DNA of 64,000 nt from an uncultured Lachnospiraceae bacterium (GCA_902785055.1 CACZXG010000011.1:1-64000); one strand, 5' to 3'. Shown: positions 16,950-26,547, numbered from the stretch's first letter. Numbers and translations are program-made. The notes: generated by a model from the letters alone, not told the origin.

Positions 16950-18656
16950 TTGAATGAGAGATCTGTTGATCAATATGAGATTCTCCGCGAGCTTGGGCGC
17001 GGAGGAACAAGTGTCGTCTATCTTGTAAAGGATAAAGCGGACAGAAGAAACTATGCAATGAAAGTTCTTCGAAATGACGACGGAAAGCAGGAGTTATCTG
17101 AGAAGAAAGCAGATCATCTGAGCGCCGAAGCCGAAGTTCTGAAGGCACTTTGCATAGACGAGCCGGGAAATGTTTCCCTTCATCCCGGAATTCCTGCGTA
17201 CATAGAGTGCGTCTGTGACGGTAAGGGTGAGTTTGCAGGCTTTGTCATGGAATATGTGGAAGGCCGGTCCCTTCAAAAGATTCTTGAGGATGGCAGAGCC
17301 TATACGGTTCGGGAGGCAGTGGAAGCCGGACTGCAGCTCTGCGGCATAATGGAGCAGCTGCACGGGCAGAATCCGCCCATGATCTTCAGGGACCTGAAGC
17401 CGGCAAATATTCTGGTGCGGCCAAGCGGGGAATTTGTCCTGGTGGATTACGGCGCGGTGAGAAAACTAAGGAAGAGCGCCGGCTCAGACACTATGCAGCT
17501 TGGGACGGACGGGTACGCGGCGCCGGAGCAGTACGGCGGATGGGAGCAGTCCGACGAGAGGACCGACATCTATGGAATTGGAGCGGTCCTACATCATATG
17601 ATCACGGGCCGCCCGCCTCTGGATACAGGGCTCAGGCCGCTTCGGGAGATCCTTGGCGCGGAAGGAGAAAGCCGGCAATTAGATGAGATGGCCAAAATAT
17701 TGCTCCGCTGCTGTATGACCGCCCCGTCTATGCGCTATTCCTCCTGCAAGGAGCTTGAAAAAGCGCTTCGGAGCGTGATCAGGCTCCGGACGAGGAGCAG
17801 GAGCCGTGAAAGAGGATGGAAGTGGTTTGTGCTTCTGGTCAATACAGCCGCAGTTTGCCTGGGCCTCGCGATCGTGCTCGCGGCATCGGCAGCGGGAGCA
17901 AAAACCGCGGAGTACTGCGCTCTTATCGAGAAAGCGCGGAAAGAGACAGACTTTGAAGAAAAGAAGGAGGCTTACCGAAGGGCAGCGGCACTCAGACCGG
18001 AGGATCAGGAAGCATATATCTGCTTTCTGCGGGAGCTGGCGGCAGACTGTGTGATTACGGAAGAGGAGAAAAGTGCGCTGGATGATGTCCTGTTCGGGCG
18101 GGCTAATGCCGGACGGCTATGGGAGAAGGCAGCGGGAAATGAAGAAGGAAACCTGGAACGAATGAGGAAGAAGAGGCCCGGAGATTACGCGGCGTTTTCG
18201 GTGGAGTTGGGGAAAGCATATTTTGCCTGTTATGAAGGAGGAAGGGAGGCGGCTAGGCTGTGCTTTCGCAATGCTCTATCGGCGGCGGGGCTCTGGTTCG
18301 ACGACAGAGACATGGCAGAGGCCATGGAAGTTGTATTGGGAGAGGAGTGGAGCAAGGGGCGGATCGATGCCTGGCGGGAACTGGAGGAGACCTCGACTCG
18401 AGAGGCGGAAATGAGCGGGAACGGAGTCTTCGCGGCAGCAGTATGCAAAGCGGCAGCCGCTGAGATCGCTCTGTCCGCGGACCGCCACAGAGAGGTCGGG
18501 ACAGACATGGAAATGGCAAAGGAGGTGGTGCAAGTTGCGGATATTTTCATGGAAAACGCAGAGAATGGCCGGATCTATGTGCCGGAGCGCTTGCGGGAGG
18601 AAATGCGCACAGCGGTCAGGTCTGCAGAACGTGCAGTAAGCAACTGGGCGAAGTGA
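16950..18656 (+). CDS. Membrane-anchored Hanks-type Ser/Thr protein kinase
   Basis: Residues 9-275 are a protein kinase domain with glycine loop LGRGGTSVVY, ATP-binding Lys38 in YAMKVL, and catalytic loop FRDLKPAN (Asp148, with HRD changed to FRD). It also has DYG in place of DFG (166-168) and APE at 191-193. A basic linker and one transmembrane helix (about 291-317) follow. The last 250 residues are an outside, mostly helical domain resembling TPR repeats, not PASTA repeats. The start is TTG, about 11 bases after GGGAG; no ATG in frame precedes the glycine loop. The Ig-like membrane protein follows after 83 bp and is a likely partner or substrate. DYG and FRD occur in other active bacterial kinases. 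Confidence 0.88.
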   Translation: MNERSVDQYEILRELGRGGTSVVYLVKDKADRRNYAMKVLRNDDGKQELSEKKADHLSAEAEVLKALCIDEPGNVSLHPGIPAYIECVCDGKGEFAGFVMEYVEGRSLQKILEDGRAYTVREAVEAGLQLCGIMEQLHGQNPPMIFRDLKPANILVRPSGEFVLVDYGAVRKLRKSAGSDTMQLGTDGYAAPEQYGGWEQSDERTDIYGIGAVLHHMITGRPPLDTGLRPLREILGAEGESRQLDEMAKILLRCCMTAPSMRYSSCKELEKALRSVIRLRTRSRSRERGWKWFVLLVNTAAVCLGLAIVLAASAAGAKTAEYCALIEKARKETDFEEKKEAYRRAAALRPEDQEAYICFLRELAADCVITEEEKSALDDVLFGRANAGRLWEKAAGNEEGNLERMRKKRPGDYAAFSVELGKAYFACYEGGREAARLCFRNALSAAGLWFDDRDMAEAMEVVLGEEWSKGRIDAWRELEETSTREAEMSGNGVFAAAVCKAAAAEIALSADRHREVGTDMEMAKEVVQVADIFMENAENGRIYVPERLREEMRTAVRSAERAVSNWAK

Positions 18657-18739
18657 GATGCTCCAAACGGTGCTAAGGAACACCGGTCAAAAAATCGCAG
18701 CTCGAAACGCAAACCGGAGAGGCGGAAGTAGGAGCGAGA

Positions 18740-21700
18740 ATGTCAATATGGAGAATTTGGGGAGAGACAAGCAAAATTGTAGAGATACTGTGTCTGATCA
18801 CTGCTTTGGCGGCGGTTACAGCAGCGGTCATCCTGCTGGTGCATGAAGACCTGACGGGGCGCCTGGGTGACAGAGTAAAGAGAGGGATCGGCAGAAGGAC
18901 AGGAATTCTGGCACTGATAGCGGCCGGTGTGTGGATTCTGGTGCTCGGGCAGAGCGTCACAGCGGCGGAAGTACCGACAAACAATATGGAGAGTGGCACA
19001 TCCGGTACAGGCAGTACCTCCCATGAAATCGCGCCTGAGGTGGAGCCCGGAAGCGAGCCGGAGCCGGTTCCGGACGAAGTTCCGCCGGAGGTCTCTATTC
19101 AGATGATGGAGGAGATCGCGGCGCAGGAGGACGGCCTTATATACTGCAGGTCGGACAACGCAGGAATCCGCGTCATCATGTCGGATAACAGGGAAGAGGA
19201 TACCGGAATTGTGTCCAGCTGTGTCGTCCTGGCGGACCCTGCGGGCAAGGAGATCAGAATAGAAAATGTTCCGGAAAGCGCGGTCAGACAGGAATCGGTG
19301 ATCGAGATCACTGCTGAGAAAACCGCCGGACTATCGGACGGACTGATCCGGGTGACGGCACAAGCTGTGGACGCGGAAGGAAACCTTGGGGAGTGCGAAT
19401 TCAGTTTCGTATTAGATACTGTCAGCCCGGTGCTGGAAGCCGATTTCAGCGCACCGATCGGAAATCCTGCGGGAATCGATGAGGGAAGCGGGATTGTATA
19501 TTTTGGCAGTGATCCGGGGCAATATGCGGGAGGAGTGCCGGCGATAACGGCATCACTGCGCGTTACTGATCAAAACATCGATCCCTCCGGGCTGGAAGTG
19601 CGCAGCGCTTATGCGCCTGTTCCCGAGGGGCAATGCTGCGAGCAAGTGTGGCCGGCCTGGGAGAACGCCGTCAGGGAGGAGTGCCGGATGGAAGTCGCGG
19701 AAAACGGGTCCGGTGAGATTCTGCTGGAACTGGAACGCTTCCCCGGGAGCACCGATACACCGGACGGTGTGTACCTGTTTGGAATCACCGGAAGCGATAA
19801 GGCGGGGAATCCGCTCGTACAGGCAGAGGCGGGAAACGTGCTTCCGGGACTGATCTGCACAGATGCGGAAAAAGGCACTTATGTGACAGGAAGAATTGTC
19901 ATCGACACTAAAGCGCCCATGGGAGAAATTCGCGTATGTAATGAGGCCGGCGGGACTTACTGCCTGATGACCACTCGAAAAGGAAGCTGGGATTTGGACA
20001 GCGGCAGTTTCCGGCCTTACAGAAAAGAAGAAAATGCTGTCGCCGTGTACAGCGCGGCGGATCTCTCGCCTGTGAGTATATCCTGCAGCCTTGTGTCCAC
20101 ATCGGGCGAGGGGAATGACGCGCCGCCGGACGCAGAGACTTATTGCTCTCCGTGCGAGGGCAGGATCCGGATCCGGGGAGGGCAGGTTTTCAGGATCGAG
20201 AATCTGCGTCTGAGGGATCGGGCCGGAAATGAGACGGCAGTGCTGCCCAAAACGGCGGACTTTTACCTTGATATTACGGCTCCCGGAGTGGATGCGGAGG
20301 CACCCAATGCTGTGGTGAGAGCAGTGCCGCAGATCACAGCGAGGATGGCTGACGGAAGACCTCTGTATGATGGTCCGGTGACACTGGAGATCTTTGCGGA
20401 AGACCCGGACAGGGATCACGGCGGATCAGGGCTTGCCGAGGTCCGCTGTGAGGTGATAAGAGACGGAGAGACTGTGATGGAGAAAGTGCTCTTTCGCAGC
20501 GATGAAGAAGCCCGGGATGAAAATGCAGAGGCTTCCGACGAGAAGGACCTCATTTACAGATTCCACGGCGAGATTTCTGTCCCCTCGGGCGGTGAGTGGG
20601 ACAGCAACGACTTCGAGGTGACAGTTACCGCCAGCGACAACGCGGGGAACCTGTCCGATCCGACAGACGGAGGCATCCGCAGATTCGGAATTGACACAGC
20701 GGGCCCGGATGTGAAGGTGAGTTTCGACAACAATGAGGTGAGGAACGGGCGATATTTTGACAGGACAAGGACTGCAGCTGTGGCTGTGCGCGAGCGGAAT
20801 TTCGACATAGAGAAAATGCAGGTGAAGGCTCCCGGAGCTGTGCCGGGGGAGTGGAAACGGGGTCCCTCGGGCGATCCGGAGACCTGGATAATGAAGCTGC
20901 ACTTCCCCATGGACGGCGCTTATACGCTGGATGTGGCCGGGACGGACGCCCTGGGCAACGCGGCGTCGGTAAGTTATACCGGTGAAGCGCCGCAGGCATT
21001 CACGATCGACCGGACGCCTCCGCTGATCGAAGTGACGTGGGACAACACAGACGCGCGAAACGGAAACTATTACAACGGAGTCAGGCGCGCGACGGTCCGC
21101 ATCACGGACCTGTCTTTCGACGACAGCTATGTCAAAATACTGCCTTTCGCAAGATCCTTCCGCAAAGTATCCGAAGTACAGGACAGCAGGATAGCGGGGA
21201 TGATCCCGGTATATGAAGCAGAGATCCCATTTACGGAAGAAGGAGAGTGGGCACTGGGCTGCCTGTGCATGGATCTGGCGGGGAACACGGCAATTCCGGT
21301 GTTTGACGATTCATTTATTATTGATCTGACTGCGCCGAGACTGTATTTTGACGGGAGTACGGTGCAGGAGATGGGGGCTTACGGAGCGGAGATCTCACCG
21401 GCGCTCTGCTGCGAAGAGGCAAATATGGCACCGGGCTCGCTCTGCGCGAAGTGGAACAACATGACGGCGGGCGGCAGGATCATGGAGTGCAGGGGCGGCG
21501 GACTTCAAAGGCGGATCGTGCTGCCGAACCTTTCTGAGGAGAGAGCGGCGGACGGTGTCTGTGTGCTCACAGGGACCGCCTGTGATCTTGCGGGGAACCG
21601 GGCGATAGTCAGAAGAAACCTGTGCGTCAACAGATTCGGCTCCTTCTATGACATCTCGGAGGACGAGAAGACTCTGGAGATGATAAGTACTGCATACACG

Positions 21701-22504
21701 GAGGCGGAGAGTCCCCTCGTCATTGCCGAGCACAACATTTCGCCTCTTACAGAGAGGCAGATCACGCTCTTTCGGAATGGAAACGGTTCGGTCCTGGAGG
21801 AGGGAAAGGACTACGAGGTCGAGGAGGAGACCGGAGCTTCGGGAATGAAGTATATCTACAGGATCGATCCGGCCGCATTCAGCAAAGAAGGAAGATACAG
21901 CATTCTTCTGGAGTCTGTGGACGAGACCGGCAATCATAACAGCAGCGCAGGGCGGTTTACGACCGGTGCAGGTTACAGCCCTTCCTGGGCGATAGACAGG
22001 ACACCGCCTTCAGTGAGGATCTCCGGAGTGGACACGCAGCAGAGCAAGTTCATAGCGGACAGTGTACCCCTGCGCCTTATTCCTGCGGACAACATGGAAC
22101 TGAGCGGGCTCAGGATCGAGATCGCGGATGACCGGGGGGATGTCCTCGAGTCCCATGAATTCGCGGGAGAGGAACTGAAGAGGATCATGGAGGAAAACGG
22201 AGGGGAGGTTCCCTTTGAGATCCCCGCCCGGCGCGAGTGGCAGACACTGAGAGTTTCTGCGACAGACGGAGCCGGCAACCGCTGCAGCGGACTTAGCGGA
22301 CTCAGGGGCAGCAGCGTACACAGCGGGGCCAGCGGACTCGGCGAGAACGAAGGGGTGATCGATGCAGCCGGTTACAGGGTCCTTGTCAGCTCAAATCTGA
22401 TGGTCCATCTTTACAGCAGCGGGATCCTTCCGGCGCTCGCTTTTTTGGGGCTGATTTTGGCAATAAGGTTCTCGTACAGTGTTTACAAACACACTTTAGC
22501 GTGA
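18740..22504 (+). CDS. Large Ig-like-domain membrane protein
   Basis: The 1254-residue protein has two hydrophobic helices at the N-terminus (about 13-36 and 54-72) and one near the C-terminus (GILPALAFLGLILAIRFSY). Between them is a roughly 1100-residue extracellular part made of repeated Ig-like domains. Units end in VDTxxP or IDRTPP-type junctions; two adjacent ones share FDNNEVRNGRYF and WDNTDARNGNYY. A Glu/Pro-rich linker (EPGSEPEPVPDEVPPE) follows the second helix. There is no LPxTG-type signal. It starts six bases after GGAG and 83 bp after the kinase gene, so the pair is likely one transcription unit. The function is unknown; a surface scaffold or sensor linked to the kinase is an inference. 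Confidence 0.75.
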   Translation: MSIWRIWGETSKIVEILCLITALAAVTAAVILLVHEDLTGRLGDRVKRGIGRRTGILALIAAGVWILVLGQSVTAAEVPTNNMESGTSGTGSTSHEIAPEVEPGSEPEPVPDEVPPEVSIQMMEEIAAQEDGLIYCRSDNAGIRVIMSDNREEDTGIVSSCVVLADPAGKEIRIENVPESAVRQESVIEITAEKTAGLSDGLIRVTAQAVDAEGNLGECEFSFVLDTVSPVLEADFSAPIGNPAGIDEGSGIVYFGSDPGQYAGGVPAITASLRVTDQNIDPSGLEVRSAYAPVPEGQCCEQVWPAWENAVREECRMEVAENGSGEILLELERFPGSTDTPDGVYLFGITGSDKAGNPLVQAEAGNVLPGLICTDAEKGTYVTGRIVIDTKAPMGEIRVCNEAGGTYCLMTTRKGSWDLDSGSFRPYRKEENAVAVYSAADLSPVSISCSLVSTSGEGNDAPPDAETYCSPCEGRIRIRGGQVFRIENLRLRDRAGNETAVLPKTADFYLDITAPGVDAEAPNAVVRAVPQITARMADGRPLYDGPVTLEIFAEDPDRDHGGSGLAEVRCEVIRDGETVMEKVLFRSDEEARDENAEASDEKDLIYRFHGEISVPSGGEWDSNDFEVTVTASDNAGNLSDPTDGGIRRFGIDTAGPDVKVSFDNNEVRNGRYFDRTRTAAVAVRERNFDIEKMQVKAPGAVPGEWKRGPSGDPETWIMKLHFPMDGAYTLDVAGTDALGNAASVSYTGEAPQAFTIDRTPPLIEVTWDNTDARNGNYYNGVRRATVRITDLSFDDSYVKILPFARSFRKVSEVQDSRIAGMIPVYEAEIPFTEEGEWALGCLCMDLAGNTAIPVFDDSFIIDLTAPRLYFDGSTVQEMGAYGAEISPALCCEEANMAPGSLCAKWNNMTAGGRIMECRGGGLQRRIVLPNLSEERAADGVCVLTGTACDLAGNRAIVRRNLCVNRFGSFYDISEDEKTLEMISTAYTEAESPLVIAEHNISPLTERQITLFRNGNGSVLEEGKDYEVEEETGASGMKYIYRIDPAAFSKEGRYSILLESVDETGNHNSSAGRFTTGAGYSPSWAIDRTPPSVRISGVDTQQSKFIADSVPLRLIPADNMELSGLRIEIADDRGDVLESHEFAGEELKRIMEENGGEVPFEIPARREWQTLRVSATDGAGNRCSGLSGLRGSSVHSGASGLGENEGVIDAAGYRVLVSSNLMVHLYSSGILPALAFLGLILAIRFSYSVYKHTLA

Positions 22505-22625
22505 TAATATACTACAGTATTCGGCGCTTTAATTCGTTATCTCACTGACACATTCAAGTGCCGGCCGCAGGTCAGGGACTTCCCGCCGCGGAAACTATAT
22601 TCTACAGTTTTGGGAGGATTTTGAA

Positions 22626-23498
22626 ATGATGAAGAAGTTTGCAGCAATGCTCCTTACTGGCGTGATGGCAATCTCACTCGCGGCATGCGGAGGTTCATCC
22701 GGAGCATCTACAAGCAGTAATGATGCGGCAGCAGCACCCGCAGCAGAAGAGACTGCTGCAGCTGAGGCACCGGCAGCTACAGATGAAGATACCGAATTCG
22801 TAGTAGGTTTCGACGCAGAGTATCCGCCTTACGGTTATCTCGATGAGGCGACCGGCGACTACACAGGTTTCGACCTTGAACTGGCTGAAGAGCTCTGCAA
22901 GCGCCGCGGCTGGACTCTGAAGAAGCAGCCCATCAACTGGGACAACAAGGACGCAGAGATCGACAGCGGCACTATCGACTGCATCTGGAACGGCATGACT
23001 TACACCGGCCGTGAAGCGGCTTATACATGGAGCAAGCCTTATGTCAACAACAGCATTGTTATCGCGGTCCTGGCTGAGTCCGATATCCAGACTCCGGCAG
23101 ATCTTGCGGGCAAGGTTGTGATCGTACAGAGTGACTCCTCCGCAGAGACCGCTCTTAAGAGCGATGAACTTGCATCTCTGGCCGGAACATTCGCGGATCT
23201 TCAGAGAAACGCCAGCTACAACACATGCTTCACGGATATGAAGTCCGGAGCAGTAGACGCGGTTGCGGTTGATATCGGCGTTGCCCGCTATCAGATGAGA
23301 AACAATCCTGATGCTTTCCGCATTCTTGAGGAGCCTATCTCTACAGAGCAGTATGCGATCGCATTCAAACTCGGCAATGAGGCTCTCAGGGACAAGGTCC
23401 AGGAGACTTATGATGAGATGCTCGCAGACGGCACTGTCATGAAGATCGCCGAGAAATACTCGGACGACAATCTTCCGGATATGCTCATCACCGAGTGA
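22626..23498 (+). CDS. Amino acid ABC transporter substrate-binding lipoprotein
   Basis: The 290-residue protein has a lipoprotein signal with lipobox LAAC near residue 21, then an Ala/Glu-rich linker. The mature part is an SBP_bac_3 domain: FVVGFDAEYPPYGYLDEATG at the start of the fold, TGFDLELAEELCKRRGW, IWNGMTYTGREAAYTWSKPY and DAVAVDIGVARY. It captures a polar or cyclic amino acid outside the membrane for the permease and ATPase downstream. A good GGGAGG site precedes the ATG. The neighbouring racemase-like gene hints at a specific amino acid substrate, but the ligand cannot be read from the sequence. Confidence 0.93.
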   Translation: MMKKFAAMLLTGVMAISLAACGGSSGASTSSNDAAAAPAAEETAAAEAPAATDEDTEFVVGFDAEYPPYGYLDEATGDYTGFDLELAEELCKRRGWTLKKQPINWDNKDAEIDSGTIDCIWNGMTYTGREAAYTWSKPYVNNSIVIAVLAESDIQTPADLAGKVVIVQSDSSAETALKSDELASLAGTFADLQRNASYNTCFTDMKSGAVDAVAVDIGVARYQMRNNPDAFRILEEPISTEQYAIAFKLGNEALRDKVQETYDEMLADGTVMKIAEKYSDDNLPDMLITE

Positions 23499-23580
23499 TC
23501 GGGAAGACAGACCGGCCGGCGGATGGATCTTAAACAGATCCGGCAGACTGCCGTTGTGAACGGATAAGTTCATTTTGATC

Positions 23581-23608
23581 GCCTGAGCTCCGTGGCGGAG
23601 CGCAGGCG
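23581..23608 (+). terminator. Intercistronic hairpin between SBP and permease genes
   Basis: GCCTGAGCTCCG and CGGAGCGCAGGC form a strong stem with a 3-base loop and one internal mismatch, followed by GGTCTTTGTT. It lies between the binding protein and permease genes. A leaky terminator or a stabilising 3' hairpin here would give excess binding protein, a common design in such operons. Confidence 0.6.
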
Positions 23609-23638
23609 GTCTTTGTTATCACAAGCTAAGGGGGATTT

Positions 23639-24289
23639 ATGAGCCTTTTGACTGTCATTTCGCAGATCGCGTCCGGCTTTGGATCAACGCTGATCGTTTT
23701 TTTCTGCACTCTGTTGTTTTCAATGCCTTTGGGAATATTGGTTGCGCTGGGCCGGATGAGTAAGTTCAAGCCGCTCTCTGTTTTGATCCAGGGAATCATT
23801 TCCATACTTCGCGGAACGCCCCTGATGCTGCAGCTGATCGTAGTGTTCTACGGTCCCTATTATGTTTTCGGACTCAAATTATCGACAGCCTGGAGACTGT
23901 ACGCAACTCTGATCGGTTTCTCCATCAACTATGCGGCCTATTTCGCGGAGATCTTCCGCGCGGGAATCCAGAGCATTCCCGTCGGCCAGACGGAGGCTGC
24001 CACGGTGCTTGGCTATACCAAGACGCAGACTTTCCTCAAGATCATCTTCCCACAGATGGTCAAGCGGACCATTCCGCCGGTAACCAACGAAGTCATCACA
24101 CTGGTCAAAGATACTTCTCTGGCATTCGTTCTCGCCTATCAGGAGATGTTCACTTACGCCAAGCAGGTATCCGCGGCTATGTCCAGCCTTATGCCTCTCT
24201 TCGTGGCGGGCGTATTCTACTACGTCTTCAACTTAGTAGTCACGCTCATCATGAACTACATTGAGAAGCGGCTGAACTATTACAATTGA
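23639..24289 (+). CDS. Amino acid ABC transporter permease (HisM family)
   Basis: The 216-residue membrane protein has five hydrophobic segments and the inner-membrane binding-protein signature around GYTKTQTFLKIIFPQMVKRT, preceded by IPVGQTEAATVLG. ISILRGTPLMLQLIVVFYGP is the family's conserved region between helices two and three. It forms the transmembrane channel, probably as a homodimer because only one permease gene is present. It lies 12 bp before the ATPase gene and starts after a GGGGGAT site. Confidence 0.94.
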   Translation: MSLLTVISQIASGFGSTLIVFFCTLLFSMPLGILVALGRMSKFKPLSVLIQGIISILRGTPLMLQLIVVFYGPYYVFGLKLSTAWRLYATLIGFSINYAAYFAEIFRAGIQSIPVGQTEAATVLGYTKTQTFLKIIFPQMVKRTIPPVTNEVITLVKDTSLAFVLAYQEMFTYAKQVSAAMSSLMPLFVAGVFYYVFNLVVTLIMNYIEKRLNYYN

Positions 24290-24301
24290 CGGAGGGAAGA
24301 T

Positions 24302-25069
24302 ATGAGCTTATTTGAGATCAAAAATGTGAGCAAATCCTTCGGTGACCTGAAGGTTCTCAACGATATATCCGTCTCCGTCGAGGAGGGTGAGGTCGTGGCG
24401 ATCATCGGCCCTTCCGGAAGCGGCAAATCCACGCTCCTTCGCTGCGCCACCATGCTCGAGACCATGGACAGCGGCGAACTGAGCTATCTGGGCGAAGTGG
24501 CAGCGCACAATGACGCGGAAGGAAAAAGCGTCTACGCCTCATCGTCAGAACTTAGGAAGATCAAGAGCTATTTCGGCCTCGTGTTCCAGCAGTTCAACCT
24601 CTTCCCGCACTACAGCGTGCTCAAGAATCTCATCGACGCGCCGATCAGCGTGCAGAAGAGAAACGCCTCTGAGGTCAAAAAAGAGGCAAAGGAACTGTTA
24701 GTGAAGATGGGCCTTGAAGGCAAGGAAAACTACTATCCCCAGCAGCTCTCCGGCGGCCAGCAGCAGCGTGTCGCCATCGCCAGGGCTCTGTGCATGAACC
24801 CGGATATTCTCTTTTTTGACGAGCCGACATCGGCACTGGATCCGGAGCTGACAGGCGAGATCCTCAAGGTCATCCGCCAGCTGGCACAGGAACACATGAC
24901 CATGGTTATCGTCACTCACGAGATGGCCTTTGCCAGAGACGTGGCAGACCGCGTGATCTTCATGGACGGCGGCTACATCGTGGAAGAAGGAAAGCCTGAA
25001 GACGTCATCACCAATCCCAAGGAGGAGAGGACGAAGAGATTCCTGGCGAGATTTGCGGAGAACGGGTGA
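24302..25069 (+). CDS. Amino acid ABC transporter ATP-binding protein (GlnQ family)
   Basis: The 255-residue protein has all the ATPase motifs: Walker [10 protein letters not shown], a Q-loop in [18 protein letters not shown], signature [15 protein letters not shown], Walker [15 protein letters not shown] and switch histidine [14 protein letters not shown]. It powers the permease above. It has a slightly longer region after Walker A than E. coli GlnQ ([20 protein letters not shown]). Third gene of the operon. Confidence 0.95.
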   Translation: MSLFEIKNVSKSFGDLKVLNDISVSVEEGEVVAIIGPSGSGKSTLLRCATMLETMDSGELSYLGEVAAHNDAEGKSVYASSSELRKIKSYFGLVFQQFNLFPHYSVLKNLIDAPISVQKRNASEVKKEAKELLVKMGLEGKENYYPQQLSGGQQQRVAIARALCMNPDILFFDEPTSALDPELTGEILKVIRQLAQEHMTMVIVTHEMAFARDVADRVIFMDGGYIVEEGKPEDVITNPKEERTKRFLARFAENG

Positions 25070-25075
25070 TTGATT

Positions 25076-25125
25076 GGCGGCAGAGGTTTGCCGCGGTTAT
25101 GATGGGCGGCAGAGCCTTGCCGCGG
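25076..25125 (+). repeat. Two direct copies of a 21-bp GC-rich unit
   Basis: GGCGGCAGAG-NN-TTGCCGCGG occurs at 25076-25096 and 25105-25125, differing only at two central bases. Each copy can form a small hairpin (CGGCA with TGCCG). The pair lies between the ATPase stop and the racemase-like start, where it may tune expression or mRNA stability. Confidence 0.6.
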
Positions 25126-25179
25126 CAATTTTGGACGGAAGAGCCGCCGCAAAGAATTAACAGAAGAATGGAGACAGCA

Positions 25180-25956
25180 ATGAAGTTTACAGTGGTAATG
25201 GCAGATCCGGCCGGCAACAGGACAGCGATTGTCCGCAGCGGTGTTCCCAAGTCAGAGCGGGCGAAAGTCGCGGCCGCGATCATGGCGGATCCGGCGCTCA
25301 GGGCCGAACAGGTCGGCTTTGAGACACGTCCCCTCTACGGAAAGAGCCTCGGAAGGCTCGAAATGGCAGGCAGGGAGTTCTGCGGAAACGCGGCGCGTTC
25401 CTACGGCTACCTTCTGTGCAGGGAGAAAGAGATTGACCATTGCAAAATAGAGATGTCCGGCACGCGCGAGCAGCTTGAAGTCATTTGCGACCTCGAGAGG
25501 GAGACCAGCGCAGCCCAGATGCCTATGCCCGAGAAACTGGAGATGGCAGGTGAGGAAGCTGAGGGACTCTATCCCCTCGTGATCTCTCGCGGTATAACCC
25601 ATATGATCTGTGTGGACAGAGAGTTTGACGAGGCTTTTGCCCGTCGAATGATCGACAAGTTTGGAAAAGGCTTCAGTGCCTTCGGAGTAATGTTTGTTAA
25701 CGGCGACAGCCTGATCCCGGTCGTCTATGTCGCGGAAACAGATACGGTGTGCTGTGAGTCATCCTGCGGCAGCGGGTCGCTGGCAGCTGCCTGGTATCTG
25801 ACCAGGGATGAAAAGGACGGCTTCCATGGCTATAACTTCGAGCAGCCGGGCGGAACGATCACCGTAAATATGGCCAAGAGACAGGGAAGATATGCCGGTA
25901 CTGTGGGCGGGAAGCTCACACTGGAAGAGCCGGTTACGATGGAAATTGAAGATTGA
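25180..25956 (+). CDS. Diaminopimelate-epimerase-fold amino acid racemase/epimerase
   Basis: The 258-residue protein has the two cysteine motifs of cofactor-independent DapF-like racemases: EFCGNAARSYGYLL (Cys68) and SSCGSGSLAAAW (Cys196). These act as the acid-base pair on the alpha carbon. It differs from true DapF around the first motif (NAAR, not NGAR). That and the transporter context make a dedicated racemase, such as histidine racemase or CntK-like enzymes, at least as likely as DAP epimerase. The ATG at 25180 follows GGAGACAGCA. An ATG four codons upstream is possible. It lies 110 bp after the ABC ATPase and may be cotranscribed. Confidence 0.75.
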   Translation: MKFTVVMADPAGNRTAIVRSGVPKSERAKVAAAIMADPALRAEQVGFETRPLYGKSLGRLEMAGREFCGNAARSYGYLLCREKEIDHCKIEMSGTREQLEVICDLERETSAAQMPMPEKLEMAGEEAEGLYPLVISRGITHMICVDREFDEAFARRMIDKFGKGFSAFGVMFVNGDSLIPVVYVAETDTVCCESSCGSGSLAAAWYLTRDEKDGFHGYNFEQPGGTITVNMAKRQGRYAGTVGGKLTLEEPVTMEIED

Positions 25957-26064
25957 TTTGTGAGGGGCGTGTCGCTCCTGGCTGCAAGGTGCTTTGTTAC
26001 TTGCTGCCGGGCGGCATGTTCTTTTTTTGTTGCTGTTCCATCCTCTTAGGGAGATTTTTTGGTT

Positions 26065-26500
26065 GGATGTAGTCTATTTGGTGGTTTTGTTCGGAGGTTC
26101 CATCGGATACGGCTATTTTCTTTTTTGGATGTAGCCTATTTGGATGTTTCTGCCTGGAGTCTCCATCGGATACGGCCATCTTCTTTATTGGATGTAGCCT
26201 ATTTGGATGTTTCTGCCTGGAGGTTCAATCAGAAACAGATATCTTCTTTATTGGATGTAGCCTATTAGGGTGTTTCTGCTTGGAGACTCCATCGGATTCA
26301 GCCGATGCCGGAATAGGATGTAGAGTTTGTGCCAGGAAGCAAAATTACAGTACATCGGATATAGCCGATGCCAGAAAAGGATGGAAAGTTTGCAGCAACA
26401 AACCGAGCAACTTCATCGGATTTGACAACAATCGAAATAGGATGGAACGTTTGTGCCAAACAAGCCAGAAAATGTATCAGACACCAAACGGAATAAGCCC
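26065..26500 (+). repeat. Tandem array of about seven degenerate 63-bp units
   Basis: The landmark GGATGTAG or GGATGGAA recurs at 26065, 26127, 26190, 26253, 26316, 26379 and 26440, so the period is 61-63 bp. Units 2 and 3 are nearly identical in their first 33 bases and later units diverge steadily. CATCGGATA recurs about 38 bp into most units, and in two units CATCGG and CCGATG make a small hairpin. Because 63 is a multiple of three, short open frames with 21-residue repeats appear on both strands, but none has a convincing start. The array lies in the 895-bp gap 25957-26851. Confidence 0.8.
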
Positions 26501-26547
26501 CTCGCAACGACTGCGGAGTGTTCCGTGATCATTGCGAAGGGCTTATT
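26492..26547. terminator. Long-stem hairpin at the end of the 63-bp array
   Basis: AATAAGCCCCTCGCAA (26492-26507) pairs with TTGCGAAGGGCTTATT (26532-26547) with one mismatch, around a 24-base loop. It could end transcription from the racemase-like gene or bound the repeat array. From 26548 to 26750 the DNA is AT-rich and I see no gene. Confidence 0.5.

Noticed and set aside
26065..26500. CRISPR array, because the period of 61-63 bp fits repeat plus spacer
   Set aside because: The whole unit is related between neighbours and decays gradually. There is no constant repeat with unique spacers, and no cas genes are present.
26059..26528. Small repeat-protein genes on either strand of the 63-bp array
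   Set aside because: Open frames exist because 63 is a multiple of three. None has a ribosome site or consistent start, and the array decays without frame preservation.
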